Source: Polytrichum commune
Taxonomy: Eukaryota; Streptophyta; Polytrichopsida; Polytrichales; Polytrichaceae
Assembly: GCA_950295325.1 (NCBI GenBank)
Contig: OX485805.1
Coordinates: 54,460,758 to 54,524,757 of the forward strand
Direction: 5' to 3'
Length of the DNA stretch: 64,000 nucleotides
Shown in pieces: positions 33,126-45,459 of this stretch (position 1 is its first letter; the number at the start of each line of letters is the position of its first letter). Made by a program: the position numbers and the translations under genes. The notes below the pieces were generated by a model. That model was not told the origin of the DNA. It searched no databases and worked only from the letters and a program-made list of their open reading frames with translations.

Positions 33126-33484
33126 GGATAACATTACCCAACCCAATACTCTTAACTCCGGCGCGGAGTTCGATGCGGCTCCGACGCGACTCCGGGGAGG
33201 TTCGGATGCCAGCTCCGGTGGGTTCGGGTGGGTTGGGGCAAAAATTGCCCCCTATTTTTTTGATTGGGTGGGGCCTTACTTGAGGAGTCTCCTAGAGTAA
33301 TTTTGGGCCGTAGAACCCAAATTTAGCAACAAAAAAAACCAAAAAAAGTCATCAAGGGGCCAAAACGGGGAGGGCCAGAAAAATGGACCCACCGGAGCTG
33401 GCATCCGAACCTCCCCGGAGCCGCATCGGAGCCGCATCGAACTCCGCGCCGGAGTTAAGAGTATTGGGTTGGGTAATGTTAGGG
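33126..33484. mobile_element. Fold-back element with about 100-bp inverted ends
   Basis: 359 bases flanked by the exact 12-base direct repeat agcataataagg (33114-33125 and 33485-33496). Inverted ends extend from taacattacccaaccc through gagttcgatgcggctccg to ccagctccggtggg with only a few mismatches. The central part is AT-rich and non-coding. A target duplication of about 9-12 bases with long inverted ends fits a Mutator-like or foldback element. It lies about 700 bases upstream of the HMA gene start. Confidence 0.85.
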
Positions 33485-33496
33485 AGCATAATAAGG

Positions 33497-36429
33497 TGGT
33501 GTAATTTTTTCCCATGTAGGAAGGTAGAAATCAAGAGGACTGCAGATTCTTCAGTAATTTTATTCCTTGACTTGAAATTACTGTGAACATTTGAAGCCAA
33601 AAGTTGGCCCGAATATATTACCAATGTCTAGGGATTATCATGACCGCTCATTCCTCCTCACCTTAGCACTCAAGACCAAGAGATGTGTCATGACATTATT
33701 GGTTCTAGGTTGATTGAAATTGAGTCCCAACCTAATCAAAATTCACTCCTAACTTGATCGAAATTCCAATACCCTATAGATTGCCGATGGGGTCCTGATT
33801 GAGAATAGATGCCTCTACTATAAGTAATCTGCAATATGTGGCATAAAGCTAAGCATGAACTTGAGATTTGTTAAGTATGAACTTGGTGGCTCACTCGGAA
33901 GCAGTAAATAGAAGGATAGTTCCAATATACGAATTGAAGTAAAAATCTAAGTATGTCACTTGGATGAGGAAATTTGGGATATAATAACTCCATGCTATGG
34001 TTCACCTACATTCATATGTGCATTAGGTTGCTTATGCGAATCAGTTGCATCTCAAAAAAAAAAAAGGAAAAAAAATAAGAGGCATGATCCACCCAATATT
34101 AAGCCTCATATAGTTGTAGGAACTAAGAGTTGAAGCTCCTTGCAACTAGTCCTCAAGCATACAATTAACCATCTCTCCCCTCCATGCCTTTGGGGTGAAT
34201 TAGGTGTTCTTATCTAATGGTCGTTACTTAAGAGGTGAGAGCATAGTGTAATAGCATAGTCTCTTCAGGGATTTCACAGTTAAAAGGTGAGAGCATAGTG
34301 TAACACCACAGTCTCTTTCATGGGTTTCACATCCAAGTCCGTTACATCACATCACGTCTTGTGATGACGATGTGACACTAGACCAAAAAATTCACGTCAG
34401 CAAAGGATATCCGATACTTTACCGAGAGGTAAACTAATACGGTCAACCCCTTGGTCAATAATTTGGTCAAGGACTACTTTGTAGTCAACATGACACTTGA
34501 CACAACAATTGATAGCAAAATGGATTGTTAGATGTTGTTGACTACAAGATCTAACAATTCATCATAAATTTTTGGGATTTTCTTTAAATTTGGTTTAACA
34601 ATCAACTAGTCGATCGACTACTCAAAATTGACGACTATAGTCAACCAAGAGCAATCGACTAGGTGGTTGACTGCTACTAACACTCAACTTCTAGGAAAAG
34701 AAAGGAAAGAAAACCAAATAGAATCCAAAAATTACCCACAAAGTATGGACAATAAGATCTTGAATCTAACAAGATCTAATGCTTCAAATTTTTAATTCTT
34801 TTGATTTTTAGATATTTTTAAATTTGTCTACAAGTAGCAACTAACTAGAACAATTGCCAAAAGAGTTAATGTCTTAAACCAAAAATAGTTACAATAGAAA
34901 AATACATCATCAATGGGCGTCACATTATGACATGATGTGACATGTTGGCATCATAAAATTCGTGATGTGACGTGATGTGATGTGATGTGATGGCCAAGGG
35001 CCACATCATGTCCATTTGCGCACCCCTATTCCCTTTACGTATTAGATCTCTCATGGTGGTCTTCTAGTCTTACAGATAGTAGATTCTCATTGAAATTAGA
35101 GATAGCAAGGTAACTAATAAGTAGATACACGTTACATGCCTCTCTTCTTAGAAATGAACGTTCATGTATTGCAAGATCCAAACTGTAGTGCATCAAAAGA
35201 ATAGTCAAAATCACCACTTAACTAAAACCAAGCCATGAGATATGCATTTGTACCCATGCTCCATGCCACTCGCAAGGCGTGACAAATTAATAATAACGCC
35301 TTGTTTACAAGATCTTGTGCAAGCCTGAAAGAATGAAAAGGTGCCTGCCCCTAAGTGTCAGCCTCAAACCCCCACCCTTGAGCGTCGCAGTCCGGGTGGA
35401 GGCCTAGGGCTAACATGTGTTTAATTAACTCACTTCCAACCTGGAACTCGCTCGGATGACCTCAACCAGTACTAACCCCCCACCTTGAGATCCCTCCTTC
35501 GGCTGCTCGTTTGCAGCCGTTTCCACTTCTTCGCCCTTACAGCTACCGAACCCGAGAATGCTCACTCCCTTAATCCCCCAAATTCACCCTTCACGGCAGC
35601 AGCACTTAAGGTTCGCAGCAGCTCCTTTCCACCCTAGGATAACCCAATGCAGCTCCCCTGGCGCCTCACAGTTTTGAGTAAGTACTGACCTGTTGTGCCC
35701 TCAAGGCACTCTGAATCGCCAAGGCCTGCCAATCGGGTTCGGTGAGTTGAACCAGCTGCCCTCCTGATGTTGGGTGCCGATTCAGGCAGCAACTCCCAAC
35801 CCCCGCTCAAGCTGAATTGAACTCGTTTTCCAGCGGCCTCCCTCGGCATTCCCCCCAGGTGGATCGCATTCGGACATCCTTAATTCTGGTCTTTGATATC
35901 ACTTATCTGTGGTAGCAGCCATTTGATTTCCCGAGACCCTGGTCGTTTTGCGGCTTCCCAGCTGCCACCTTCGGAGGACTCATCCAAGCTCTGGATCCTC
36001 CCCTTAGCTTCCAGTTCCATCCCCTCCTACCAGTTTGCTCTTCGGACTCAATGCCGGCCCACTCCTCGGCTGCCGTGTTTGGCCATCGCTAGTCACCCTC
36101 ATCCCAGCCGCCTCCTTTCTGGTGGTGGCCGCCGACCTCTCTCTCCCCACATCCCCCAAAAAACACACATACACACACCACCCGCTCTCTCTACCAGCCG
36201 ACTCCCAACTGCCTCTGCCCTAGTCCCGTGTCCAGGATTTTCTAGGGGTACAGTCCCCCTCTCCCAAAACAAACACCAGCAACACCCACTCTAGTCCTTT
36301 AACCCAGCCTTTGAACTCTTAAGGCCCTTCTCCCCCTTTCTCTACGTAACTCTAATCAACCCTTTTTCCCCTTTTCAAACCGTAAGTCACACATCTTCAA
36401 GCCTCTAGTTCATTTTAACGATAACTAAG
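33497..36429. other. Gene-poor region
   Basis: No supported gene. A direct duplication of about 50 bases (ggtgagagcatagtgtaa...) lies at 34231-34330. Many TGATGTGA/TCACATCA words cluster at 34340-34380 and 34925-35010. They end at gcgcacccctatt near 35030, which resembles a hAT-type terminus, but I found no left end. The 35340-36370 part is more GC-rich with an open frame at 35893-36294 that resembles nothing I know. It contains acacac runs. Confidence 0.4.
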
Positions 36430-36437
36430 AACACCAC

Positions 36438-37228
36438 CAGGGTTGTCTATTGTGTCGTGACGGAGGCTAATCCCGACATAATGTCGTGGCGTCACGACAC
36501 GTATCTGTCACGACATTATGCCGGATGCCGTCTTTATCCTAACGAACTTGAATTTTACCGTATTTTTTTGTGTAATTACATTACCCCAATCAGGACACGT
36601 AGGATTTACGATGTCCACGTATGGTGCCATGTCAGCAAAGTAGAGGTAAAGTGGGAAAAAAATTACTAGCGCCCCCCCCCCCCCCCCGTTCCCCCCGCTC
36701 CCTACGTTCCCCTCCCCCATCCGGCCCTCATCCGGCCTCCATCCGGGCCCCCCCCCCCCATCCGAACCCCGGTCCCCCCTAATCCGAACCCCCTCCCCCC
36801 CCAATCCGAACCCCAATCCGGCCCCCATCCGTACCCCATCCGGCCTCCATCCGGTACCCCATCCGGCCCCCATCCGGCCCTCCATCCGGCGTTCCCCCCG
36901 TCCGCATCCGTTCCCGTCCCCGTCCACTCCGTTCCCCTCCCCCCCACACCCTCATTTGTCATATTTTACTACTTTGATTTTAACAGAATGATAAACACAA
37001 AGGCAAAATGATTTACCTGGCAAGGGAAATATGCACATCCACGTCGGATTTTTCTGCCACATTGGATGCCACCTTGGCAAGAAGGTAAGTATTTTACCCA
37101 CCCTACTAGCTTCCCCTAATATGACCCTACGTGGACCCTATTATGTCGTGACGGAGGGGTCCGCCCCGACACGACACGACATGTCATGACGTCATGACGG
37201 TGGCAGGACGTTGCGATAGACAACCCTG
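36438..37228. mobile_element. hAT-like non-autonomous element
   Basis: 791 bases, with inverted ends CAGGGTTGTCTAT(T/C)G. It is flanked by the exact 8-base direct repeat aacaccac (36430-36437 and 37229-37236), the hAT signature. Subterminal regions carry many GTCGTGAC/GTCACGAC words, the expected transposase-binding clusters. The middle holds a C-rich CCATCCGG minisatellite (about 36668-36945) with a run of C at 36671-36686. Open frames through it are by-products. Confidence 0.9.
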
Positions 37229-37236
37229 AACACCAC

Positions 37237-38250
37237 TCTTTTTAATGTTTTTGAATAGTTGACTGCAATCAAAACTCTAATTTTTCTAATCTAATTGAGA
37301 TTAAGAGGATATGTGGACCCAAATTCGGGCTCACACTAAGATACCTTTTGCCTCAAATGTTTATTCGCAGCTGGGGCTTCATAGTCATGCTTAATACCAT
37401 GACGTGTAAGCATGTCGTCCCACTCCCGGGGGTGGATTCTTCATACCACGTATGAACTAACAAAATTGTAAGAAGGGGTATTCTTTGAGGCATTAGCATA
37501 CATAATATACATAAAGGAGAGGTATAAATTTTCTCTAGTGTGTACATTTAAAATAAATAAAAAATTCAAGTAAAGGTAGATGTACAATAGGGGGCTTGAG
37601 GTTTAGAATTTTTTTTTTGACAATAGATGTGTTGGTTTCACCCAATTCACATTCGTCTGTTATTGTCATATGATAGAAGTTCTTAATGACTCCCTTGAGT
37701 TAACTCTCCATATTAGGGCTAAGTTATTATGCTCATGTATTTGTTTATGTGATGCAATCATTTAGATACATGTTATGAATATGAAAAAAATGGTTCAATG
37801 ATTTCTTCATTAGAAAAATGAATATGGATTTTACATGTAATAAAGGCATAACTAATTCATGATTTATATTTTTGTATATGTAGTGGAGGCATTTATCACA
37901 TTAAATTGAAAAGCTCTATATAAATATATAAGTCCGTTTTTTAGCATGTTGTTAGTACATATACATTTGTTTTTCTCTATAAACTTCTTGTACATAGGGG
38001 GTTAATTTCTTAGTGACCCACGCATGTCATCTAGGTTTTCAATGAAGAGTCCACCTTCTAGGGACAACTTGGCTACCGCATCCCAATACGCCTTGAGGAC
38101 TTATGCTTAAGTGCATATCCGGGCCGTTTCATCATAAATAATTTCTTTGGATGAGAATGAGACCCTTTTATGTTCATGTGAAAATATGCGTCCTACTTTA
38201 TATGATGCATCATCCTCAAAGATTGGTGGAGTGGAGGCTACACCCTATCA
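37237..38250. other. Non-coding stretch beside the retroelement remnant
   Basis: No gene seen. The ggtggattcttcat motif near 37430 is shared with repeats at 1285-1480 and 2280-2500. On the minus strand, 38020-38250 continues past the integrase remnant with broken frames. Confidence 0.35.
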
Positions 38251-38258
38251 TCGGTTGT

Positions 38259-39170
38259 TTATGGCCAAAGAAATGACACATGAAAGACATAATGAATCTT
38301 AAATGTGCTTGGCAATAGCACACAGTATGCTACAACCCCTACCCTCTTGGTTATTTGCAATGAACCAACCCAACATGGTAATAGTTTTTTAGCACTTGGA
38401 ACCTTCAAATTAATGTTGGGAGTACGTACAAGCATTTTTTGGTCCACCACATAAGAAACTTCTTATCTCTTCTTGTCAATATAGTATTTATGCCATTGTT
38501 GTACATCACTCAAATGTCTCTTGGTCTAGCTAATCACATTGGACATATGCTCGGCAAAATTATTTGTAGCAAGGATTTGGCACTTGTTGACCCCATTGCT
38601 TGGTATCATGAGATGTTGACATGTGGTCATGACAAACAAAGTATTCCAAATAAAATTTTGCCAAGAGTCATTATATGCAAATTCTACCATAGCAAGTAAT
38701 TCAACCCAGTCATCTTGCACTAAATTTACATAATATCACAACAAGTCCTCAATGACGCAATTTATCCATTCTGTTTGTCCATCGGCTTGATGATGAAATG
38801 CAATGGACATAGCCAACCTTTTCCCCAAAAGACCATGCAACGCATTCCAAAACCTATTTGTGAATCTAGCAATCTTGTTGCTTAGGATTACTTTGAGTAG
38901 ACCATGAAGTTTATAGATATGATCATGAAATAACCTTGCCGTTCCTTCAACAATAACGTGTGTCGTGGTTGGCATAAAGTGAATCATTTTGGACAAGTTA
39001 TCCACACACACAAAGATGGAATCACAACCATGACTAAAAAATGTCAAGCCAAAATCCATGCTGACCATTCCCAAATTTTTGTCGGGAATCTCCAATGGTT
39101 GTAACATGCATGTTGGCTTCAGAGTGGGAGCTTGACTCTATTGGCAATTCTCAAAACAAAATATAGGTTG
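38259..39170 (-). pseudogene. Ty3/gypsy retrotransposon integrase remnant
   Basis: Reading the minus strand, the order is as follows. First the tail of the zinc finger (ENCQ, then a stop), then the integrase core with SMDFGLTFF, ILSNKIARFTNRFW and HHQADGQTEWIN. After these come FAYNDSWQN and the C-terminal GPVAY-like segment ending IHYVFHVSFL. Frames are broken several times. Of the DDE triad, the first Asp and the Glu can be seen, but the second Asp is Asn (LSNK). Reverse transcriptase and LTRs were not found, so this is an old internal fragment. It is inactive. Confidence 0.85.
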
Positions 39171-41559
39171 TATGATATAATTTAGAGCATAAAATTATAT
39201 GATATAATTTTTTTATCAAGAGCATATCATGCAATGATTGTATGATATAATTTAGAATCACTAACGAACTCAAGATATCTCTTAGGCATGGGGCTGACAC
39301 TTAATGTGACCTATAGGAACCACATGTGACAAGGGTATAATTCTTTGGGGGGTATTTTCTTGTTCACAAGCAATTAAGCTACACAAACAAGTCGTATAAA
39401 ATTAATAGCAGAAACTATGAAAAACATCACAAAAACTTAATAAAATTGAAGACAATAGACATCAATATACTATAAGAATATATTAAGCGGGACTCTCTTT
39501 TGCAATTAGGTATCTATATCGAAGACGATATATATCAAGATACCTGCATTATTGCAAAAGTGAGTCCCTTTGAGGTGATTGAAGTTTTCTGGTTTGTCAT
39601 TAGAGAACTAAGAATGAGGTGCAGCAAAATGATGCTACATACGTTCAACATGATGTCAGTGCTGATTTTGTTAAGCTTAAGATGGAAGAAGAAAGAACGG
39701 ATGTGGAGGAGTCTGGAGAGGATGGAAAGGATGGTGAAGCTAATCAAGTGGGCAATTCACAGTCTCAAATTAGATTGATAGCTACTGAAGACAACGCTGT
39801 CTAGGTGAAGACAACTCGAAGGATCACCTAGCATCTGTTGTTGATGAACACAAGACAGAAAGCAAAGAGGCAACATTTCTGAGTTTTTTCTGTAGATTCG
39901 ATCTGGATTTGCTAACCATCTTGTACTAATTGTATATGTCACATTCTAGGAGGAGTGAGCTAGTCAAAAAAAGTAGCCATTAAAGACTTATCTACCTTAT
40001 TGCAAAAGAGAGTTCGTCTAAGGTGATTGAAGTTCTTTGGTTTGTCATGCAAATGAAAGAACTAAGCAAAATTCATAGATGATCCAAAATGGTAGAAGAT
40101 AGCAGGGGGAATCTTGATAAACAATCTTTAGCGAGAGATCAAGCAAAGGTACAAGCTGATGAGAAGTTAGATGAAGAGCATGAATCAATGTCAGAGGCAC
40201 AAGAAGAGTTGGAAGAAGTGTGTGTATCTCAATCTAAATCTAAATCAATACTTCAACCTCAAGCATGATTCACAGTTTCAACCTCTAGATTGGTCACCAG
40301 TGAGTTAATATATGTGTGCAGGAGAGGATTACATCCATTGGTCAATTCTTTGAAATTAGTACTAACTGCAATTCATTATATAGATGATTCCATAACATTC
40401 CAAAACATTGGCTGGAGCGTCTCAGACTGATTACTATTCTTTTGATCTCAAGTGCGAAGAAGTGTTGGAGTCTGAAATTGTCACTTCAAACTTCAACCTC
40501 AAGAATCATCCCACTTTCAAACTCTAGATCAACCACCAGTACTTATAGCTACATATGCAAGAGATACCTTTGTGTCAATAATCCGTGATCGGTGGAACTA
40601 ATTACTTTGAATTATCAGCTCAAAGTTGTGATTAGAGCGACTCAGATTAGTTGTACTCTTTCAGTTCTAGGTGTGAAGAATCAAGAAGTGCTTAATTGAA
40701 TCTGAATCATTTCACACTTTAACCTCAAGCTCAAGAATCATCACACTAATTATTTATCTATCTATCTGCTGACACTACCATTCGCCTCATAACTATTTCC
40801 GTGGACACAAAGTTGTGTTGAATCATGTTAAAGGTCTAAGGAGAATGTCAAGGACTGTAAACTCCTCCAAATGAAACTCTCAAACTCTCAAATGAAAAAA
40901 TCAAACATCAAACTCTTTGAATGAAAACCTAATACTTTCAAGATACAAACCAATATTCTCATAAAGCAAAGCTGCCCCCACGATATGAATCAATACCCAC
41001 CTCAAAATCAAAGAGAATGTAGGCTTGGGCACATGGAGTGTCAAGGATCCTAAATCAATCTCACCATTTGCATGTAACAAACTCTTAGAATGCAAACCTA
41101 ATACTCTCGAAATGCAAACCTAATACTCTCGAAATGCAAACCAATACTCTCAAATGCAAAGTCTTTCCCATGCCTAAACCCTAAGCCTGCCATCCAACGT
41201 TCTTGAACTTCATCCACTATGGGCAGAACAGGGAAGTGTATACACTATAATTTTTTTGCAATGTTTAGTATGATGGTATGTTAGAAATAATTTGAACCTA
41301 ATTTCATAGAATTTATAACGACCTATATTATTTTGAAGTCAAAGTCACAATTTTGTGGGACCTATTTTGTTTTCATTTGGGTAACAAACAAAATAAAATA
41401 AAAATTACTCCATTTTGTTATTGTAATAATAAATATTCATAACAGTAGCTCAATGGTCTAGCTTCATAGCATCGAAAATGAATTGGGGTTAAAGTGATCA
41501 ACCAAATCAAATGTCAATAATTTAGTGCAAGACAACCTTATTGCACATATGAGTGTATT
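39171..41559. other. AT-rich region with degenerate local duplications
   Basis: About 50 bases at 39551-39600 (ttgcaaaag...ggtttgtcat) recur at about 39999-40048. The segment around 40275-40490 is loosely repeated at about 40490-40720. A short aatgcaaacctaatactctcg repeat lies near 41095-41150. No gene is supported. Confidence 0.45.
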
Positions 41560-42110
41560 ATAAAAAAATCACCGGAGTGAAAGAAAGATCTAATGAAAAA
41601 AAAAACCAATATATTAACAATTTAATATTTAATATGTTTAAATTTTGTATATTATTATTAAAATATATCTTATTAAAAAACAAGACTATCCAAAAGTATA
41701 GTAATTTTAATAGAATTTAATAAACTTACTTGGATTATAAGCTTTTAATTAAAATAAAAACTGTTTTTTGTATAAAAAATTTATAAAAATTATATAGTAA
41801 TTATTTGAGTCGGATGAAAAAAAATTCATGTCCAATTCTTTTGGGGGGAATATTTAATAACCTATCCTAATAAATAAAAATGGATTTAAGTGATCATGTA
41901 TTACGAGCTAAATTAGCTAAAGGTATGGGACATAATTATTATGGAGAACTTGCTTGGCCTAATGACCTTTTATATATATTCCCAATTGTTATTTTAGGTA
42001 CTATTGCTTGTAGTGTAGGTTTATTTGTTTTAGAACCTTCAATGATTGGTGAACCAACAAATTCTTTTGCAACTCCTTTAGAAATATTGCATGAATGGCA
42101 TGTGGATAAG
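41560..42110 (+). pseudogene. petD: Plastid-derived petD fragment with group II intron end
   Basis: From 41880 an 80-codon frame matches the start of petD exon 2, subunit IV of the cytochrome b6f complex: [16 protein letters not shown] and [11 protein letters not shown] are readable. The match runs to about TPLEILHEW and breaks near 42100. Upstream, 41806-41839 folds like group II intron domain V (gagtcggatga... with ...tgtccaattct), and an A-containing domain VI-like tail ends just before the exon. The AT-rich stretch from about 41560 is probably more intron, with an uncertain border. Exon 1 and the rest of the protein are absent, so this is a nuclear plastid insertion (NUPT), not a working gene. 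Several substitutions and third-position drift suggest it is not brand new. Confidence 0.85.
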
Positions 42111-42124
42111 TATCTTCGTTGAGA

Positions 42125-42320
42125 CGTTCTCATCATCTTTTGCCAATCCACCGTCATCATTTCCTCCACCACCGCCGTCATCTCCTCCGCCTCCACCTTC
42201 ACCATTGCCACCTCTACCTCCACCACTAGCACATCCACTGCTGCCATCACCTCCTCGGCCTCTGCCTCCACCACTGCCACCTCCACCTCCACCTCCACCT
42301 CCGCTACTACTTCCCCCATT
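42125..42320. repeat. CCN/GGN trinucleotide-rich stretch
   Basis: An imperfect (CCTCCACC)n-type run abuts the plastid fragment. It would be Pro-rich on the plus strand and Gly-rich on the minus strand (frame 42078-42494). I do not accept either as a gene without other support. Confidence 0.6.
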
Positions 42321-42484
42321 TCTTGCTTCTCTTATTCCAATTCTTGCTCCTTTTTTTCCACTTGTTTCGCTAGCCCCACCATTATTGTTTGCGCCATTGT
42401 GATCTCTATTACCATTTTTGCTAAAGCTAGATGATAGATCTTTCTCGTCCCTTGAGATTGAAAATTCAAGGAACACATTCTTGA

Positions 42485-43039
42485 TTAAACCCAAGTTTTA
42501 CGAGGATGGGGGACGAGCTCCCAACAATTGCACAATGTTAAAATATACAAGAACATTATGATGTGGATTTTTCTCATGTAATTTTTGACCCATGTTTGAC
42601 AGTAATCATAATTTGGCCAGAACTGGAGTCGATATTCTCCATGTTTTTCTTGGGACTCTCCACTCATTGCATAAGTATCCAAGTCATCACTCGAACTAGA
42701 GTATATTGATTGTGAGCTTTCTTGCATTGATGTTGTCTCATCAACATAGTTGCTTGTTATTTTTTCCTCATCGTCATGAATTCAAAAGGTAATTGTTCGA
42801 AAATTGGGCTCAGAAAACAAAATTTCTTTGTATTTTTCTGCAGGGTTCTTCTCGACCAAAACCTCGACCTCAACCTCATTCACATTGTTCCTCAATGTTA
42901 CCAATGCATGAGGTAATCCAACTCCAACAATAATGGACATGATCTTCTCATTTGCAAAGAGAAACTCTATTTGCATATGATCAGTTGTATCCTGCACTCT
43001 TCCAATGATAATGACCTCAACATGATCATCATGTGTCAA
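42485..43039 (-). other. Unassigned minus-strand frames downstream of the NB-ARC remnant
   Basis: Two frames (42485-42727 and 42782-43039) lie downstream of the NB-ARC remnant on the same strand. Neither shows leucine-rich repeats. They could be broken C-terminal exons of that gene, which is unproven. Confidence 0.25.
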
Positions 43040-43539
43040 ATGATCACCCTAATCAATGACATTGGTCCAAGATTCAACAAAACCCGGCTCTTCGGATGTC
43101 CCCAACAATTTCATGACTTCAAGCAATTGTTTATTGATAAGGTCCAATACTGTAGAATGTAAATCCTGAAAATCACACCAAATTGCAACACAAGAAATAA
43201 TATTGGTCGTAATCATCTTCTTTTAAATACCTTAAAACTCTAATTAAAAATCAATAGATTCGCATTCCCTAGGATTCCATGCGGTTTGTCTAAAAATATT
43301 TATTTCAGCAAAAAAAATTAATACCCAAACTATGAACTTCAAGAAAACAAGTACTAGATACATGGCAATTTTTTATTGCTCATAGAAAGATACCATGTTT
43401 ATAATTTGGCCATAGTGGGTTGCACTGAATGTAGCAATTTTGACTATTTCTTGTCTCCATGACTACACAAAACTAGAAAATGAATGCAATCCATGGAACT
43501 GAAATTGACACTCAAAAACTCCTACCTTACTATATATCA

Positions 43540-44330
43540 AAAAAAATACCAATACAAAGCTTTATGGATAGAAGCCTAACTTCCAACCACATGTTGTTGT
43601 CTTGCATCACCTTTGTTGTTTCCAACCATATCTCCTTATCCTCAGGCCTCTCTTTGTCAAACAAGTGACGACCCATTATTTTAAGTAACAATGGAAGTCC
43701 ACGACAACCGTCTGCAATTGTCTCTGCCAGTTCAACAAGGCCTTCCCTTGGTGTCCCACTCATGAATGCATGCATGTTGAAAAGACGCCGTGAATCAAAT
43801 TTGTCCAACAATTGTACTTTGTACACAGCCTTGGAGGCTGCAGGAAAAGCATTCATCACATGATTCAACACATCATGTTGCCGTGATGTGATCACAATCC
43901 GACTGTCCAATCCAAGGATCATGTGGATCTCAGGAAAAAGAGCTTCAAATTGATTTGCGTCACTTATATCGTCAACAGTGACCAACATTTTTTGATGTTT
44001 CAAAGCAATTTATTTAATGCGCGTCTATATTCCTCGTCATTACAAAGCGATTTGGACCCAAGGCGTAAATCATGTAGAATTTTTTCCTCCAACACGGAAG
44101 TTTGACTTGACTGCACATCTCTCAGAAAACAAAAATCCTAAAAACGGTGGTGTGAACGAAAGTGGTCCAATATTTCCATGGCTAGCTTCGTCTTGCCAAT
44201 ACCACCCATCCCAACTCACCCTATGACACTCACACTCTCAAGTGTCTTCACCACACCCTTTATGGATTCCTCCAACCCAAATGGCATTTTTGATAGAATA
44301 TCAAGGCTTATTGTATTTTAACTTCAACCC
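43540..44330 (-). pseudogene. NB-ARC (NBS-LRR resistance gene) fragment
   Basis: On the minus strand the order is: a GLEESIKGVVKTLESVSVIG lead-in; a stop (TGA at 44216-44218); the P-loop GMGGIGKT (44189-44212); a segment with LEEKILHDLRLGS; a stop; and a frame change. Then come kinase-2 (LVTVDDI), RNBS-B (SRIVITSRQHDVL) and the GLPL motif (GCRGLPLLLKIMG, near 43665-43705). The order and wording fit plant nucleotide-binding immune receptors. At least two stops and one frameshift make it a pseudogene. TIR or coiled-coil N-terminus and LRRs were not found. Confidence 0.85.
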
Positions 44331-44339
44331 CGATCCTTC

Positions 44340-44860
44340 TTATCAGCTCATTCTCATTTCTGAAATCCACAAACAACAATTAACACAATGTGAGGGCTAA
44401 TTAGCATGCGGCATCGAGGCAAGTGGCCATGGGACAAGTGGCAGCAACATATATGTTATGAGTTTGTGCCAATCTATACAACTTATTGAGGTATAATCAT
44501 CGAGCAACCTCTACCCTATAGTGGCAATATTGGAGTAGAGAGGAGGAGTAGAACTCCCCATCTCCTCATTATGAGCAGACGCCTTTAGCCAACTCTCCAA
44601 ACAAGCTTGGATGAAAGCATTAGGGCTCACTATTATTTGGCCCATATTATTCATTATCGATCCACATTATTTGTGTTGCAATAACTAGGTGGAAACTAGA
44701 GAGGATATGATATAGGTTGCTTACTTAACTATCATTGTCAATTAATCAAAATTTGCACATGATCAAACTGAGATTTAGGATTTAATTTAACAAAATGATA
44801 GACATGTACATGCTTTAGACTATAATTTCAAAATGTTCACAATGTCTACTAGTGCTATGG
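44340..44860. other. Non-coding stretch
   Basis: Nothing recognisable. Confidence 0.4.
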
Positions 44861-45221
44861 ATGTCACCAATTCTTATTGTCTTGCTCAATACTAAAGGTA
44901 AACCTTAGTATAGTGTCACCAACACTAAATGTTAACCCAATATAATTTGTCATTCCTTGTAAATTTTTTGGGGGATTATAGATTTACAGTGTTGCAATTA
45001 CTGTCACTTACCAAGTGATTTTTCATCCAAATTTCAACCATCCATGACAATATTTCACCTCAAAGTTGCTGACAGGAGAAGGTAGGGTTTTGACCAAATG
45101 GATGAACTCATCCATTATCCACGACAATATTTGTTCACTTATTCATAAGAAGTGTCATCCAAAGAGTTACCATAGTGACATAAAATACCACATGACACTA
45201 AATATGGTATTTTAGTGTAGC
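44861..45221 (+). repeat. About 360-bp dispersed repeat, third copy
   Basis: Same family and orientation as 26241-26603. It ends only a few bases before the duplicated HMA block begins at about 45225, so its end may mark a duplication border. Confidence 0.75.
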
Positions 45222-45459
45222 TCCAAGTTCCTGCTGCCTCTGGTGCTGGACTCATAGCCACAGTGAAAGCCTCTGCGAAAAGGAGTCTCACAACCCTAAT
45301 TCTTTAAATCTCTCAAAGCGAAACATACAATATACATCTGCCATGCCAGAAGTTCATCTTTTGTCTAGTATAGCTGCTAGATTAATCCCATTGTAGGCAA
45401 TGATACCCACAGAGTCTCAAAACTAAAACACGTAGCAACTCCACAGCTAAATAAATTAC

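Noticed and set aside
35150-35166. Further member of the ACGAACG palindrome family (aatgaacgttcatg)
   Set aside because: A different 12-base palindrome without the ACGAACG-NN-CGTTCGT core.
35893-36294. 133-codon frame in a GC-richer stretch
   Set aside because: Pro/Ser/Leu-rich with acacac runs, no recognisable domain, no start or promoter context.
36508-36962. Gly-rich protein-coding frames
   Set aside because: They translate the CCATCCGG minisatellite inside a hAT-like element.
41880-42122. Functional petD gene
   Set aside because: Exon 1 and more than half of the protein are missing, and the match ends abruptly; it is a plastid-derived fragment.
42078-42494. Glycine-rich protein gene (minus strand) or Pro-rich protein (plus strand)
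   Set aside because: The frame depends on an imperfect trinucleotide repeat and overlaps the plastid insertion break; no supporting exon seen.
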